DNA of 30,825 bases. Source: Bacteroidales bacterium UBA4179. GTDB taxonomy: Bacteria > Bacteroidota > Bacteroidia > Bacteroidales > Dysgonomonadaceae. The stretch's first letter is position 1. The number at the start of each line of letters is the position of its first letter. The notes under the pieces were generated by a model. It did not search any database, was not told the DNA's origin, and saw nothing but the letters and a program-made list of their open reading frames with translations. Positions 1 through 7,766 of the stretch are shown here, piece after piece. The stretch covers positions 1-30,825 of the forward strand of contig DFUT01000016.1 of assembly GCA_002381125.1 (NCBI GenBank). Reading direction: 5' to 3'. Made by a program: the position numbers and the translations under genes.

Positions 1-591
1 TTCTACGATCAATTGTTCTTTAATGTTTTCAGGGATATCGGCTCTCTCGGGCAAATACAACAATTTGCCGCTGAACGATGCTTTATCCCATTCCAACCAA
101 GGATATTTACTGTGATTAAACCCGGTGAGGGAATTTGCAATAACTTCCAATGATTTCGATTTTTCCCTTACACCTACGATTTCGCCCGGCTTAACGGAAT
201 AAGAAGGGATATTTACCACCTTTCCGTCGACGGTAATATGACGATGACTCACCAACTGACGGGCGGCTGCTCGCGTAGGGGCAATTCCCAAACGATAAAC
301 GATATTGTCGAGACGCGATTCGAGCAATTGAAGCAACACTTCACCGGTGATACCGCGGCTGCGCTCTGCTCTTTTGAATGTGAGACGAAATTGTTTTTCC
401 AAAAGGCCATAGGTATATTTGGCGCGCTGCTTTTCGCGTAACTGAATACCGTATTCCGATGATTTCCTACGACGGGAATTGCCGTGTTGTCCCGGTGGAT
501 AATTCTTTTTGGAAAGAACTTTATCGGGACCGAAAATAGGTTCACCAAATTTACGTGCGATTTTTGATTTTGGACCAGTATATCTTGCCAT
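1..591 (-). CDS. rpsD: 30S ribosomal protein S4 (3' end cut by window edge)
   Basis: Primary 16S rRNA-binding protein that nucleates assembly of the 30S body. The visible 197 residues start MARYTGPKSKIARKFGEP and run through the family's GQHG segment and the S4 RNA-binding domain (about residues 91-155, with RLDNIVYRLG and SHRHITVDGK). The frame is still open at base 1 after ...KEQLIVE; the family is usually about 201 residues, so only about four codons and the stop are missing. It lies 50 bp downstream of rpsK at the distal end of the ribosomal cluster. rpoA and rplQ would be expected next, outside the window. The N-terminus lacks the paired cysteines of zinc-binding S4 forms. Confidence 0.97.
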   Translation of the reverse strand, partial: MARYTGPKSKIARKFGEPIFGPDKVLSKKNYPPGQHGNSRRRKSSEYGIQLREKQRAKYTYGLLEKQFRLTFKRAERSRGITGEVLLQLLESRLDNIVYRLGIAPTRAAARQLVSHRHITVDGKVVNIPSYSVKPGEIVGVREKSKSLEVIANSLTGFNHSKYPWLEWDKASFSGKLLYLPERADIPENIKEQLIVE

Positions 592-641
592 TTCTTTTTT
601 TACGAATTAAACTTTTTTATTTGAAATCTTAAACTGTACGA

Positions 642-1031
642 TTAAACTCTTCTTGCTTTCGGCGGACGACATCCATTGTGAGGTATGGGAGTAACGTCAA
701 CTATTTCAGTCACCTCGATCCCCGAAGCGTGAATGGTTCTGATAGCCGCTTCGCGACCATTTCCCGGGCCTTTGACAAAAACTTTCACTTTGCGAAGTCC
801 CAAATCATACGCAATTTTCGAGCAATCTTGTGCTACCATCTGCGCTGCATACGGTGTGTTCTTCTTAGAGCTTCTGAATCCCATTTTGCCTGCCGACGAC
901 CAACTGATTACGTCGCCGTTATCGTTGGTCAAGGATACGATTATATTATTGAAAGAAGACGAAATATGCGCTTGCCCTTCGGCACTTACCTTGACGTTTT
1001 TTCTTTTCGATGCAGTTGTTTTTTTTGCCAT
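642..1031 (-). CDS. rpsK: 30S ribosomal protein S11
   Basis: Component of the 30S platform that contacts 16S rRNA near the mRNA exit and E site. The 129-residue product has the normal family length. It shows the conserved core (HISSSFNNIIVSLTNDNGD, then SAGKMGFRSSKKNTPYAAQ) and the diagnostic C-terminal PHNGCRPPKARRV. The N-terminal dozen residues are lysine-rich, as usual. It lies 12 bp downstream of rpsM and upstream of rpsD, the conserved alpha-operon order, and is presumably co-transcribed with both. Confidence 0.98.
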   Translation of the reverse strand: MAKKTTASKRKNVKVSAEGQAHISSSFNNIIVSLTNDNGDVISWSSAGKMGFRSSKKNTPYAAQMVAQDCSKIAYDLGLRKVKVFVKGPGNGREAAIRTIHASGIEVTEIVDVTPIPHNGCRPPKARRV

Positions 1032-1043
1032 AATTTTTACACG

Positions 1044-1424
1044 TTATTTAATAGCTTTCTTCTTGTTAGCAACTGTTTTCTTTCTACCTTTTCGGGTACG
1101 GGCATTCGTTTTGGTTTTCTGGCCACGTACCGGTAATCCTAAACGATGACGAATACCTCGATAACAACCAATATCCATCAGTCGCTTGATATTCATCTGC
1201 ACTTCGGCACGAAGATCTCCTTCCACTTTGTACTCGTTGCCAATGATTTCACGAATACGCGCAATTTGATCATCCGTCCAATCCTTTACTTTAATATCTC
1301 TATCAACTCCTGCTTTTGCCAAAATGCGGTTAGCTGAGCTTCGTCCAATACCATAGATATAAGTGAGTGCTATTTCGCCTCGCTTATTTTGCGGTAAATC
1401 GACTCCTACAATTCTTATAGCCAT
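1044..1424 (-). CDS. rpsM: 30S ribosomal protein S13
   Basis: Protein of the 30S head that forms intersubunit bridges and touches the P-site tRNA through its basic tail. The 126-residue sequence has the helix-two-turn-helix region with GIGRSSANRILAKAGVD (about 26-42), the CYRGIRHRLGLPVRGQ motif (about 87-102) and the lysine-rich tail beginning TKTNARTRKGRKK. Length and start (MAIRIVGVDLPQNKRGEIAL) match the family. It lies 42 bp downstream of rpmJ, the usual order rpmJ-rpsM-rpsK-rpsD. Confidence 0.98.
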   Translation of the reverse strand: MAIRIVGVDLPQNKRGEIALTYIYGIGRSSANRILAKAGVDRDIKVKDWTDDQIARIREIIGNEYKVEGDLRAEVQMNIKRLMDIGCYRGIRHRLGLPVRGQKTKTNARTRKGRKKTVANKKKAIK

Positions 1425-1466
1425 ATATTTTCTAATTATTTGTTTACAATAATAGCAATAATCGTA

Positions 1467-1583
1467 CTAACCCTGACGTTGTTTGTATCGGGGGTTCTTT
1501 TTGCAAATTACATATAGACGGCCTTTTCTTCTAACAATTTGACAATCGGCCGAACGTTTCTTTATCGATGCTTTTACTTTCAT
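1467..1583 (-). CDS. rpmJ: 50S ribosomal protein L36, zinc-ligand-depleted form
   Basis: Smallest 50S protein, 38 residues. The reading frame is open further upstream, but MKVKASIKKRSADC at 1583 is the family start and gives exactly the family length. The usual zinc ribbon uses Cys11, Cys14, Cys27 and His33. Here position 11 is Ser and 33 is Tyr, while Cys14 and Cys27 remain, so a normal four-ligand site is not possible. This agrees with the zinc-independent type of L36. The C-terminal NPRYKQRQG is conserved. It sits between infA and rpsM, as in most bacteria. Confidence 0.96.
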   Translation of the reverse strand: MKVKASIKKRSADCQIVRRKGRLYVICKKNPRYKQRQG

Positions 1584-1605
1584 ATCGTTGTATTTCTTTG
1601 TTTCT

Positions 1606-1827
1606 TTATGATTTATATCTAAATGTGATTCTACCTTTCGTAAGGTCATAAGGCGACATTTCCACACGCACTCTGTCGCCCGGTAAAATACGAATGTAAT
1701 TCATCCGCATCTTTCCGGAAATGTGAGCAGTAATTTCATGTCCATTATCCAATTCGACACGAAACATGGCGTTGGATAACGCTTCCACTATGACCCCGTC
1801 TTGTTCTATTGGTGGTTGTTTAGCCAT
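1606..1827 (-). CDS. infA: Translation initiation factor IF-1
   Basis: Binds the ribosomal A site during initiation and cooperates with IF-2 and IF-3. The 73-residue protein is a single S1/OB-fold domain with the recognisable IVEALSNAMFRVELDNGHE strand region and the HISGKMRMNYIRILPGDRV motif, ending in TKGRITFRYKS. Length is within one residue of the usual 72. It lies 8 bp downstream of map and 22 bp upstream of rpmJ, the conserved secY-map-infA-rpmJ arrangement. Confidence 0.98.
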   Translation of the reverse strand: MAKQPPIEQDGVIVEALSNAMFRVELDNGHEITAHISGKMRMNYIRILPGDRVRVEMSPYDLTKGRITFRYKS

Positions 1828-1835
1828 TAAAAAAA

Positions 1836-2636
1836 TTAGTTTTGGTTTAAAATATAAGTTGTTTCTTCAATAAATTCAAATGTTGATAAAATATCGGCTT
1901 CGCCGTTATGGATAGCAATGGTATGTTCGAAATGGGCTGCCGGTTTACGATCTTTTGTTCTCACCGTCCAGCCGTCGCTTTCAAACACCACATTCTTGCT
2001 TCCCATATTGATCATCGGTTCAATGGCAATACACATGCCATTTTTAATCAACGGCCCCGTACCTCGTCTGCCGTAATTGGGCACTTCGGGGGGTTCGTGC
2101 ATGTTGCGTCCAATGCCGTGACCCACCAACTCGCGTACGACCGAATAGCCATGCGATTCGCAGTAACTTTGTATTGCCCAAGCAATATCTCCTATGCGAT
2201 TATCTTCGCGCGCTTGTTCAATTCCTTTATAAAGCGCTTCCTTGGTTACTCTGAGCAGCTCTTTTATTTTTTCGTCGACTTCGCCTACACAAAACGTATA
2301 GGCCGAATCTCCACAGTACCCGTTTTTGGTTGCACCACAATCTATGGATATGATGTCTCCTTCCTTCAAAGGTTTATTGTTGGGTATGCCATGTACCACA
2401 TTTTCATTTATCGAAGTACAAATGGAATTCGGAAAACCTCCGTATCCCAAAAAAGTAGGAATGGCTCCGTGATCGCGTATGAACTCCTCGGCAATTTTAT
2501 CGAGCTGCAATGTAGTAACTCCCGGTTTAATGTGTTTCGAAAGTTCTCCGAGTGTCATTCCCACCAGGCGGTTACTTTCGCGCATAAGTTCGATTTCTTC
2601 CTCGGTCTTCAATATGATCGTTCTGTTATTCCTCAT
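1836..2636 (-). CDS. map: Methionine aminopeptidase, type I
   Basis: Removes the initiator methionine from nascent proteins with a small second residue; cytosolic dinuclear metalloenzyme. The 266-residue protein has all five metal ligands expected from the family: Asp99 (SIDCG), Asp110 (GYCGDSAYTF), His173 (GHGIG), Glu206 (AIEPM) and Glu237 (FEHTIAI). His82 in VVHGIP matches the substrate-binding histidine. It has no N-terminal zinc-finger extension, so it is the bare class Ia form. It lies directly after secY (30 bp) and before infA, a conserved placement within the spc operon. Confidence 0.97.
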   Translation of the reverse strand: MRNNRTIILKTEEEIELMRESNRLVGMTLGELSKHIKPGVTTLQLDKIAEEFIRDHGAIPTFLGYGGFPNSICTSINENVVHGIPNNKPLKEGDIISIDCGATKNGYCGDSAYTFCVGEVDEKIKELLRVTKEALYKGIEQAREDNRIGDIAWAIQSYCESHGYSVVRELVGHGIGRNMHEPPEVPNYGRRGTGPLIKNGMCIAIEPMINMGSKNVVFESDGWTVRTKDRKPAAHFEHTIAIHNGEADILSTFEFIEETTYILNQN

Positions 2637-2666
2637 TTATCCAAAAAAATCCTTTCCCAATTTTTT

Positions 2667-3989
2667 TTAATATGCTGCAACAGATCCTGTTCGTCCTTTA
2701 ATTTTTTGACCGGATTTCAAAAACCCGTCATAATGATGCATCAATAAATGACTTTCTATCTGTTGCAAGGTATCCAACACTACGCCAACCAAAATCAGCA
2801 AAGAGGTACCACCAAAGAAGTGAGAAAATTGGGCATTGATTCCCATCATGTTGGCAAATGCCGGCAGAATGGCAACGATAGCCAAAAATATAGAGCCCGG
2901 CAAGGTAATGCGCGACATAATGGTATCGATATATTCAGCCGTTTTCTTACCCGGCTTCACTCCCGGAATAAATCCATTATTGCGCTTTATGTCTTCGGCC
3001 ATTTGCGTTGGATTGATGGTAATTGCCGTATAAAAATAGGTAAAGGCAATAATCAACAACGCAAAAATGAAATTATACCAAAAACTGTTCGAATTTGTAA
3101 GCGCTGCCCAAAATCCGCCCCCTTCTTTTGCGGTAAACTGAACAATGGTGATCGGAATAAACATGATTGCCTGTGCAAAAATAATAGGCATCACGTTTGC
3201 CGCATTTACCTTCAACGGAATATACTGGCGTACGCCTCCGTATTGCCTGTTGCCTACGATGCGCTTGGCATACTGTACGGGAACTTTGCGAGTGCCTTGT
3301 ACCAACATAATGGCCAACGCGGTAACCAACAACAGGAACAGTATTTCGATAAGAAAAACCAGCAATCCGCCCGGAGCGTTGATCAACCGATCCCATTCTG
3401 CAACCAATGCACGGGGTAAACGGGCAATGATACCGACAAGAATGATAAACGACACACCGTTGCCTACGCCTTTATCGGTAATACGTTCGCCCAACCACAG
3501 CACAAACATGCTTCCTGCTGCCAAAATAACGGTAGACGGCAATACCCAATCCCAAAATCCTCCGGGTATTGCACCGCGCAATGCTCCATAAATATATGCC
3601 GGTCCCTGCAAGAATAAAATGATAACCGTCAGATAACGGGTATACTGATTTATTTTCGTATATCCGCTTTCGCCTTCGTGTTGCAACTTCTGAAAATAAG
3701 GAACGGCAATACCCAACAACTGCATCACAATGGAAGCCGAGATATAAGGCATGATTCCCAAGGCAAAAATCGAAGCGTTGGCAAAAGCACCGCCGGAGAA
3801 CATATCCAATAATCCCAAAAGGCCCGCACTAGCGCTCGTACGCAATGCTTGCAGCTGTGCAGGATTGATTCCCGGCAATACCACGAACGAACCAAATCGA
3901 TAAACCGCCACAAAGAGCAAGGTGATCAAGAGCCTTTTGCGAAGGTCTTCAATTTTCCAGATATTTCTAATCGTTTCTGTAAATTTCAT
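2667..3989 (-). CDS. secY: Preprotein translocase subunit SecY
   Basis: Central channel of the Sec translocon in the inner membrane. The 440-residue protein has about ten hydrophobic segments, starting at YRFGSFVVLPGIN near residue 30. Family signatures are visible: the plug/TM2 region (SGGAFANASIFALGIMPYI), the TM4-5 gate region (GNGVSFIILVGIIARLP), the cytosolic loop QGTRKVPVQYAKR, and NNGFIPGVKPGKKTAEYI. Only 1 bp separates it from rplO, implying strict co-transcription and probably translational coupling. The C-terminal tail (GRTGSVAAY) is slightly longer than in E. coli, which is common in this phylum. Confidence 0.98.
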   Translation of the reverse strand: MKFTETIRNIWKIEDLRKRLLITLLFVAVYRFGSFVVLPGINPAQLQALRTSASAGLLGLLDMFSGGAFANASIFALGIMPYISASIVMQLLGIAVPYFQKLQHEGESGYTKINQYTRYLTVIILFLQGPAYIYGALRGAIPGGFWDWVLPSTVILAAGSMFVLWLGERITDKGVGNGVSFIILVGIIARLPRALVAEWDRLINAPGGLLVFLIEILFLLLVTALAIMLVQGTRKVPVQYAKRIVGNRQYGGVRQYIPLKVNAANVMPIIFAQAIMFIPITIVQFTAKEGGGFWAALTNSNSFWYNFIFALLIIAFTYFYTAITINPTQMAEDIKRNNGFIPGVKPGKKTAEYIDTIMSRITLPGSIFLAIVAILPAFANMMGINAQFSHFFGGTSLLILVGVVLDTLQQIESHLLMHHYDGFLKSGQKIKGRTGSVAAY

Positions 3990-3990
3990 T

Positions 3991-4443
3991 TCATTGAAGT
4001 TTTATAACGGTTCCGCCTGCCGATTTAATAGCTTCTTCGGCCGATTTGGAAAAAGCATGCGCTTCCACCTCGAGCTTTGCCGTTAAAGAACCTTTGCCCA
4101 AAATTTTTATTAAATGTTTCTTCGAGGAGACGATTCCGGCTTTAACCAATACATCAGGATCGATTTTCGATATCTTTTCCATCTCGGCAATCTCCTGAAG
4201 TTTTTCGATATTGACGGGTTTGTATTCTATTCTTCTCACCGGTCTGAATCCAAATTTGGGCACACGACGCTGCAAAGGCATTTGCCCTCCTTCGAATCCT
4301 CGTTGACGAGAATAACCCGATCTGGATTTTGCTCCTTTATGGCCTCTGGTAGAAGTGCCGCCTCTACCCGATCCTTCTCCGCGACCGATTCGTTTACGTG
4401 CTTTTGTTGCTCCTTTTGCCGGTTTTAAATTCGATAAATTCAT
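3991..4443 (-). CDS. rplO: 50S ribosomal protein L15
   Basis: Late-assembly 50S protein near the peptidyl-transferase region. It has 150 residues, as expected for the family. The glycine/arginine-rich N-terminal extension (RIGRGEGSGRGGTSTRGHKG, about 18-37) and the following FEGGQMPLQRRVPKFGF are diagnostic. The globular C-terminal domain carries ILGKGSLTAKLEVEAHAFSK. Neighbours rpmD upstream (32 bp) and secY downstream (1 bp) are the standard spc-operon order. Confidence 0.98.
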   Translation of the reverse strand: MNLSNLKPAKGATKARKRIGRGEGSGRGGTSTRGHKGAKSRSGYSRQRGFEGGQMPLQRRVPKFGFRPVRRIEYKPVNIEKLQEIAEMEKISKIDPDVLVKAGIVSSKKHLIKILGKGSLTAKLEVEAHAFSKSAEEAIKSAGGTVIKLQ

Positions 4444-4475
4444 TCCTTATTTTATTTTTTTATCGTTACAAATAA

Positions 4476-4652
4476 TTATTCGACTATCGTCACCAAGTGA
4501 TGTACGCGTTGTATCATACCTCTTATGACTTCATTGTCTTCGTGTTCAACAACTTGATTCATTTTTCTCAATCCCAATGCATCCAATGTTCTTTTTTGCG
4601 TTTTGGGACAGCCAATTCTACTTTTTATTTGCTTAATCTTAATAGTTGCCAT
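4476..4652 (-). CDS. rpmD: 50S ribosomal protein L30
   Basis: Small 50S protein of 58 residues. The frame is open 22 codons further upstream, but MATIKIKQIKSRIGCPKTQK at 4652 is the family start and gives the normal length; the upstream stretch overlaps rpsE. The SRIGCPKTQKRTLDALGLRK segment and the ending HHLVTIVE are characteristic. It lies 19 bp downstream of rpsE and upstream of rplO. Confidence 0.97.
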   Translation of the reverse strand: MATIKIKQIKSRIGCPKTQKRTLDALGLRKMNQVVEHEDNEVIRGMIQRVHHLVTIVE

Positions 4653-4671
4653 TTCAGATTCCTCCGTTTTT

Positions 4672-5190
4672 TTATCCGTTGAACACTTTTTCCAAATTAA
4701 CGCCTCTATTACGAGCAACCGTTATGGGATCTCTCAATTCACTCAACGCAGCGATAGTGGCTTTAACCACGTTGTGGGGGTTGGACGAACCTTTGGATTT
4801 AGCCAACACATCGGTAATACCCACACTCTCGAGAACCGCACGCATGGCACCTCCGGCTTTCACTCCCGTTCCCGGAACAGCCGGTTTGATGAATACTCTT
4901 GCTCCTCCAAAATGAGCCGATTGTTCGTGAGGAATGGTTCCTTTATAAACGGGAACCTGTATCAGGTTCTTTTTGGCTGCTTCGATTCCTTTAGCGATGG
5001 CCGATGCAACTTCTCCGGCTTTTCCCACTCCCCAGCCTACGATGCCATCTTCGTTGCCTACGACAACCATAGCAGAAAAGGTAAACGTACGACCTCCTTT
5101 GGTAACTTTAGCCGTACGATTGATAGCTACCAATCTGTCTTTTAATTCAATATCGCTTGTTACTTTTACTCTATTGTTTACTTTTGCCAT
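4672..5190 (-). CDS. rpsE: 30S ribosomal protein S5
   Basis: Protein at the mRNA entry side of the 30S subunit, involved in decoding accuracy and helicase activity. The 172-residue product contains the S5 N-terminal double-stranded-RNA-binding-like domain (FTFSAMVVVGNEDGIVGWGVG, then the KAGEVASAIAKGIEAAK helix) and the C-terminal domain with PAVPGTGVKAGGAMRAVLE and GITDVLAKSKGSSNPHNVVK. It lies 5 bp downstream of rplR and upstream of rpmD, in standard order. Confidence 0.98.
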   Translation of the reverse strand: MAKVNNRVKVTSDIELKDRLVAINRTAKVTKGGRTFTFSAMVVVGNEDGIVGWGVGKAGEVASAIAKGIEAAKKNLIQVPVYKGTIPHEQSAHFGGARVFIKPAVPGTGVKAGGAMRAVLESVGITDVLAKSKGSSNPHNVVKATIAALSELRDPITVARNRGVNLEKVFNG

Positions 5191-5195
5191 AACGG

Positions 5196-5540
5196 TTAAA
5201 ATTTAAGTCCTCCTTTACGTGCAGCATCTGCCAATTCTTTCACTCGCCCATGATATAAATACCCGTTTCTGTCGAACACCACTTCTTCAATACCGGCTTC
5301 CTTGGCATTTTTGGCAATAAGTTCGCCAACTTTTGCCGCCATTTCCTTTTTAGGAAGTTTTTCTTCGATTTTCAACGAAGAGGCGGATGCCAATGTCTTG
5401 CCGCATTGATCGTCTATTACCTGTGCATAAATTTGTTTGTTGCTTCTGAACACGGAAAGGCGTGGACGTTCGGGCGTTCCTGAAATCTTCTTGCGAATGC
5501 GGGCTTTTATTTTTAGTCTTCTTTTTTCTTTTTCTAACAT
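5196..5540 (-). CDS. rplR: 50S ribosomal protein L18
   Basis: Binds 5S rRNA and, with L5, places it in the central protuberance. The protein has 114 residues, normal for the family. Visible signatures are the basic N-terminus (KEKRRLKIKARIRKKISG), TPERPRLSVFRSNKQIYAQV and the C-terminal FDRNGYLYHGRVKELADAAR, ending GGLKF. The gaps of 21 bp to rplF upstream and 5 bp to rpsE downstream fit one transcript. Confidence 0.98.
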   Translation of the reverse strand: MLEKEKRRLKIKARIRKKISGTPERPRLSVFRSNKQIYAQVIDDQCGKTLASASSLKIEEKLPKKEMAAKVGELIAKNAKEAGIEEVVFDRNGYLYHGRVKELADAARKGGLKF

Positions 5541-5561
5541 AGTAATTTCAGTTTACGTGCA

Positions 5562-6116
5562 TTATTTAGCTGTTGTTTTACCGGATTTGCGACGAATATG
5601 TTCTCCCACAAAACGAACACCTTTTCCTTTATAGGGCTCGGGTTTACGGAAAGAACGAATTTTGGCACATACCTGACCAAGGAGTTGCTTGTCGCAAGAT
5701 TCCAAAATGATAAGCGGATTTTTATTCCTTTCCATTTTGGTTTCCACTTTTATTTCCGGAGCCAATTGCATAATAATATTATGAGTGTAACCCAGAGACA
5801 ACTCAAGGTTTTGTCCTGTATTGGAAACACGATAACCTACTCCCACAACTTCCAATTCTTTACGAAAACCTTCCGATACACCCACCACCATGTTGTTGAT
5901 CAGTGATCGATAAAGTCCGTGTAAGGCACGCTGTTCCTTATCGTCCGAGCTTCTTTTCAATGTGATAGCGTCCTTGTCGACTTCCACTTTTATATTGGGA
6001 TCGACTTGTTGTGTCATTTCGCCTTTCGGACCTTTTACAACGACCGTATTATCTTCTCTCACGGCAACTTTTACGCCATTGGGAATCGTTATGGGTAATT
6101 TTCCTATTCTTGACAT
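5562..6116 (-). CDS. rplF: 50S ribosomal protein L6
   Basis: 50S protein near the GTPase-associated region. The 184-residue protein has two tandem L6 domains. It starts MSRIGKLPITIPNGVKV and carries VVKGPKGEMTQ in the first domain; the second holds KEQLLGQ-like SCDKQLLGQVCAKIRSFRKP and the conserved EPYKGKGVRFVGEHIRRKSGK tail region. It is flanked by rpsH (18 bp upstream in transcription) and rplR. Confidence 0.98.
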   Translation of the reverse strand: MSRIGKLPITIPNGVKVAVREDNTVVVKGPKGEMTQQVDPNIKVEVDKDAITLKRSSDDKEQRALHGLYRSLINNMVVGVSEGFRKELEVVGVGYRVSNTGQNLELSLGYTHNIIMQLAPEIKVETKMERNKNPLIILESCDKQLLGQVCAKIRSFRKPEPYKGKGVRFVGEHIRRKSGKTTAK

Positions 6117-6134
6117 GGTTTTCTTCTCCTCAAA

Positions 6135-6530
6135 TCAATATACATAACACAATACTTCGCCACCTACTTTTTGTCGGCGAGCCTCTTTATCTGTCATTAC
6201 TCCGTTGGAAGTAGATACGATGGCTATACCCAACCCGTTCAATACACGTGGCATATCTTTATAACCTACATACTTACGTAAACCGGGAGTAGATACGCGA
6301 ATTAATTCCTTAATCGCATTTACTTTATTCACCGGATCGTATTTCAGGGCAATCATGATTGTGCCCTGAGGTCCGTCGTCTACAAACTTATAATTAAGAA
6401 TGTAGCCTTGTTCAAAAAGGATCTTTGTAATGTCTTTTTTTAAATTCGATGCGGGTATTTTTACCACCCGGTGATTGGCCCGAATGGCATTTCTCAACCG
6501 CGTCAAATAATCAGCTATTGGATCTGTCAT
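6135..6530 (-). CDS. rpsH: 30S ribosomal protein S8
   Basis: Primary 16S rRNA-binding protein of the 30S platform; in enterobacteria it is also the translational repressor of the spc operon. The protein has 131 residues and starts MTDPIADYLTRLRNAIRANH. The C-terminal RNA-binding signature STSNGVMTDKEARRQKVGGE is intact and the end is VLCYVY. The 66-bp gap upstream to rpsN contains a compact palindrome (6551-6565), which could matter for regulation in this part of the operon. Confidence 0.98.
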   Translation of the reverse strand: MTDPIADYLTRLRNAIRANHRVVKIPASNLKKDITKILFEQGYILNYKFVDDGPQGTIMIALKYDPVNKVNAIKELIRVSTPGLRKYVGYKDMPRVLNGLGIAIVSTSNGVMTDKEARRQKVGGEVLCYVY

Positions 6531-6550
6531 ATATAAATAATTTAAATTGA

Positions 6551-6565
6551 TCCCGACTGTCGGGA
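6551..6565 (-). repeat. Small perfect hairpin in the rpsN-rpsH gap
   Basis: TCCCGA (6551-6556) and TCGGGA (6560-6565) form a six-pair GC-rich stem with a 3-nt loop, about 20 bp before the rpsH start codon on the transcribed strand. No T-tract follows, so it is unlikely to be a terminator. It could be an RNA processing or translational control element; the function is unknown. Confidence 0.5.
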
Positions 6566-6596
6566 CAATATTTAATCAACATCTTTTTTATTTCCT

Positions 6597-6866
6597 TTAC
6601 CAACTTGTTTTCTTTACACCGGGAATTAAACCCGCCGATGCCATTTCTCTGAATTGAATACGAGAGACCCCAAACTGACGCATATATCCTCTGGATCGTC
6701 CAGTTATTTTGCAACGATTGTGCAAACGTACGGGCGATGCGTTTTTAGGAATGGTTTGAAGTGCTTCATAGTCGCCTTCTGCCAAATATTTAGCTCTCTT
6801 TTCGGCATATTTGGCAACCATTTTCTCTCTTTTGGCTTGACGAGCCTTCAATGATTCTTTTGCCAT
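6597..6866 (-). CDS. rpsN: 30S ribosomal protein S14, zinc-independent type
   Basis: Protein of the 30S head needed for late assembly and A-site tRNA binding. It has 89 residues, the long form. The conserved RNA-binding stretch NRCKITGRSRGYMRQFGVSR is present, but the CxxC pairs of the short zinc-binding S14 are absent, so this is the zinc-independent form. It starts MAKESLKARQAKREKMVAKY, is 6 bp downstream of rplE and is followed by rpsH. Confidence 0.97.
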   Translation of the reverse strand: MAKESLKARQAKREKMVAKYAEKRAKYLAEGDYEALQTIPKNASPVRLHNRCKITGRSRGYMRQFGVSRIQFREMASAGLIPGVKKTSW

Positions 6867-6872
6867 ATTTAT

Positions 6873-7430
6873 TTACTGTTTTTTCTCGTTTTTAAAAGGT
6901 AATCCAAATTCTTTTAACAGCGCATACCCTTCTTCATCAGTAGGAGCTGTAGTAACAAACGTAATATTCATGCCCAACAAGCGCGAAATCGTATCGATAT
7001 GAACCTCGGGAAAGATAATTTGTTCTTCAATGCCCAAGGTATAATTGCCTTTTCCATCGAGCTTGCTGTCAAGCCCTTTGAAATCGCGAATACGAGGTAG
7101 CGCAATACGAATCAATCTTTCCAAAAACTCGTACATTCGGTCTCTACGTAACGTTACTCGCACACCGATAGGCATTTTCTTACGCAATTTGAAATTCGAA
7201 ATATCCTTGCGCGAATAAGTAGGTACCGCTTTTTGTCCGGTAATGGCCGTCAGTTCGTTAATTGCCGTATCGATAATTTTTTTGTCGGCAACCGCTATTC
7301 CCAATCCTTGATTAATCACGATTTTCTCAAGCTTGGGAACTTGCATGACGGACTTGTATCCGAACTCTTTCATCAAAGTAGGAACAATACGTTCTTTATA
7401 TTCTTCTTTCAAACTTACCTTATAATTCAT
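6873..7430 (-). CDS. rplE: 50S ribosomal protein L5
   Basis: Binds 5S rRNA and contacts the P-site tRNA and the 30S head. The protein has 185 residues with the family's KLEKIVINQGLG strand, TGQKAVPTYSRKDISNFKLR, and GVRVTLRRDRMYEFLERL. The C-terminal part has GNYTLGIEEQIIFPEV and the ending EFGLPFKNEKKQ. Its ATG overlaps the rplX stop codon as ATGA (7427-7430), so translation of the two is probably coupled. Confidence 0.98.
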   Translation of the reverse strand: MNYKVSLKEEYKERIVPTLMKEFGYKSVMQVPKLEKIVINQGLGIAVADKKIIDTAINELTAITGQKAVPTYSRKDISNFKLRKKMPIGVRVTLRRDRMYEFLERLIRIALPRIRDFKGLDSKLDGKGNYTLGIEEQIIFPEVHIDTISRLLGMNITFVTTAPTDEEGYALLKEFGLPFKNEKKQ

Positions 7431-7747
7431 TTGATTTCCTCCCCTGACCTTTTAGCGTAACGTACCAATTTGCCTTCACTATTCAATCGTCTCCCAATGC
7501 GGGTGGGTTTTCCGGTTTTCGGATCAATCGGATTCAAATTCGAAATATGCACGGGAGCTTCGATTTTCTCAATTCCGCCCTGTGGATTTCTCACATTGGG
7601 TTTTGTGTGTTTCGATACTATATTTACGCCTTCAACGATAGCACGTTGCTTCGCAACATCTACCTTGAGTACACGTCCGGTCTTTCCTTTATCTTCGCCG
7701 GCATTCACGTAAACAATATCGCCTTTTTTAATATGTAACTTACTCAT
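7427..7747 (-). CDS. rplX: 50S ribosomal protein L24
   Basis: One of the first proteins to bind 23S rRNA during 50S assembly. It has a KOW motif at the N-terminus (HIKKGDIVYVNAGEDKGKTG) and the family segment GVNIVSKHTKPNVRNPQGGI. I chose the ATG at 7747 (106 residues, MSKLHIKKGD) over a GTG one codon upstream. The stop overlaps the rplE start by four bases. It lies 19 bp downstream of rplN. Confidence 0.97.
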   Translation of the reverse strand: MSKLHIKKGDIVYVNAGEDKGKTGRVLKVDVAKQRAIVEGVNIVSKHTKPNVRNPQGGIEKIEAPVHISNLNPIDPKTGKPTRIGRRLNSEGKLVRYAKRSGEEIK

Positions 7748-7766
7748 CACTTTTTCGTTTTATGAA

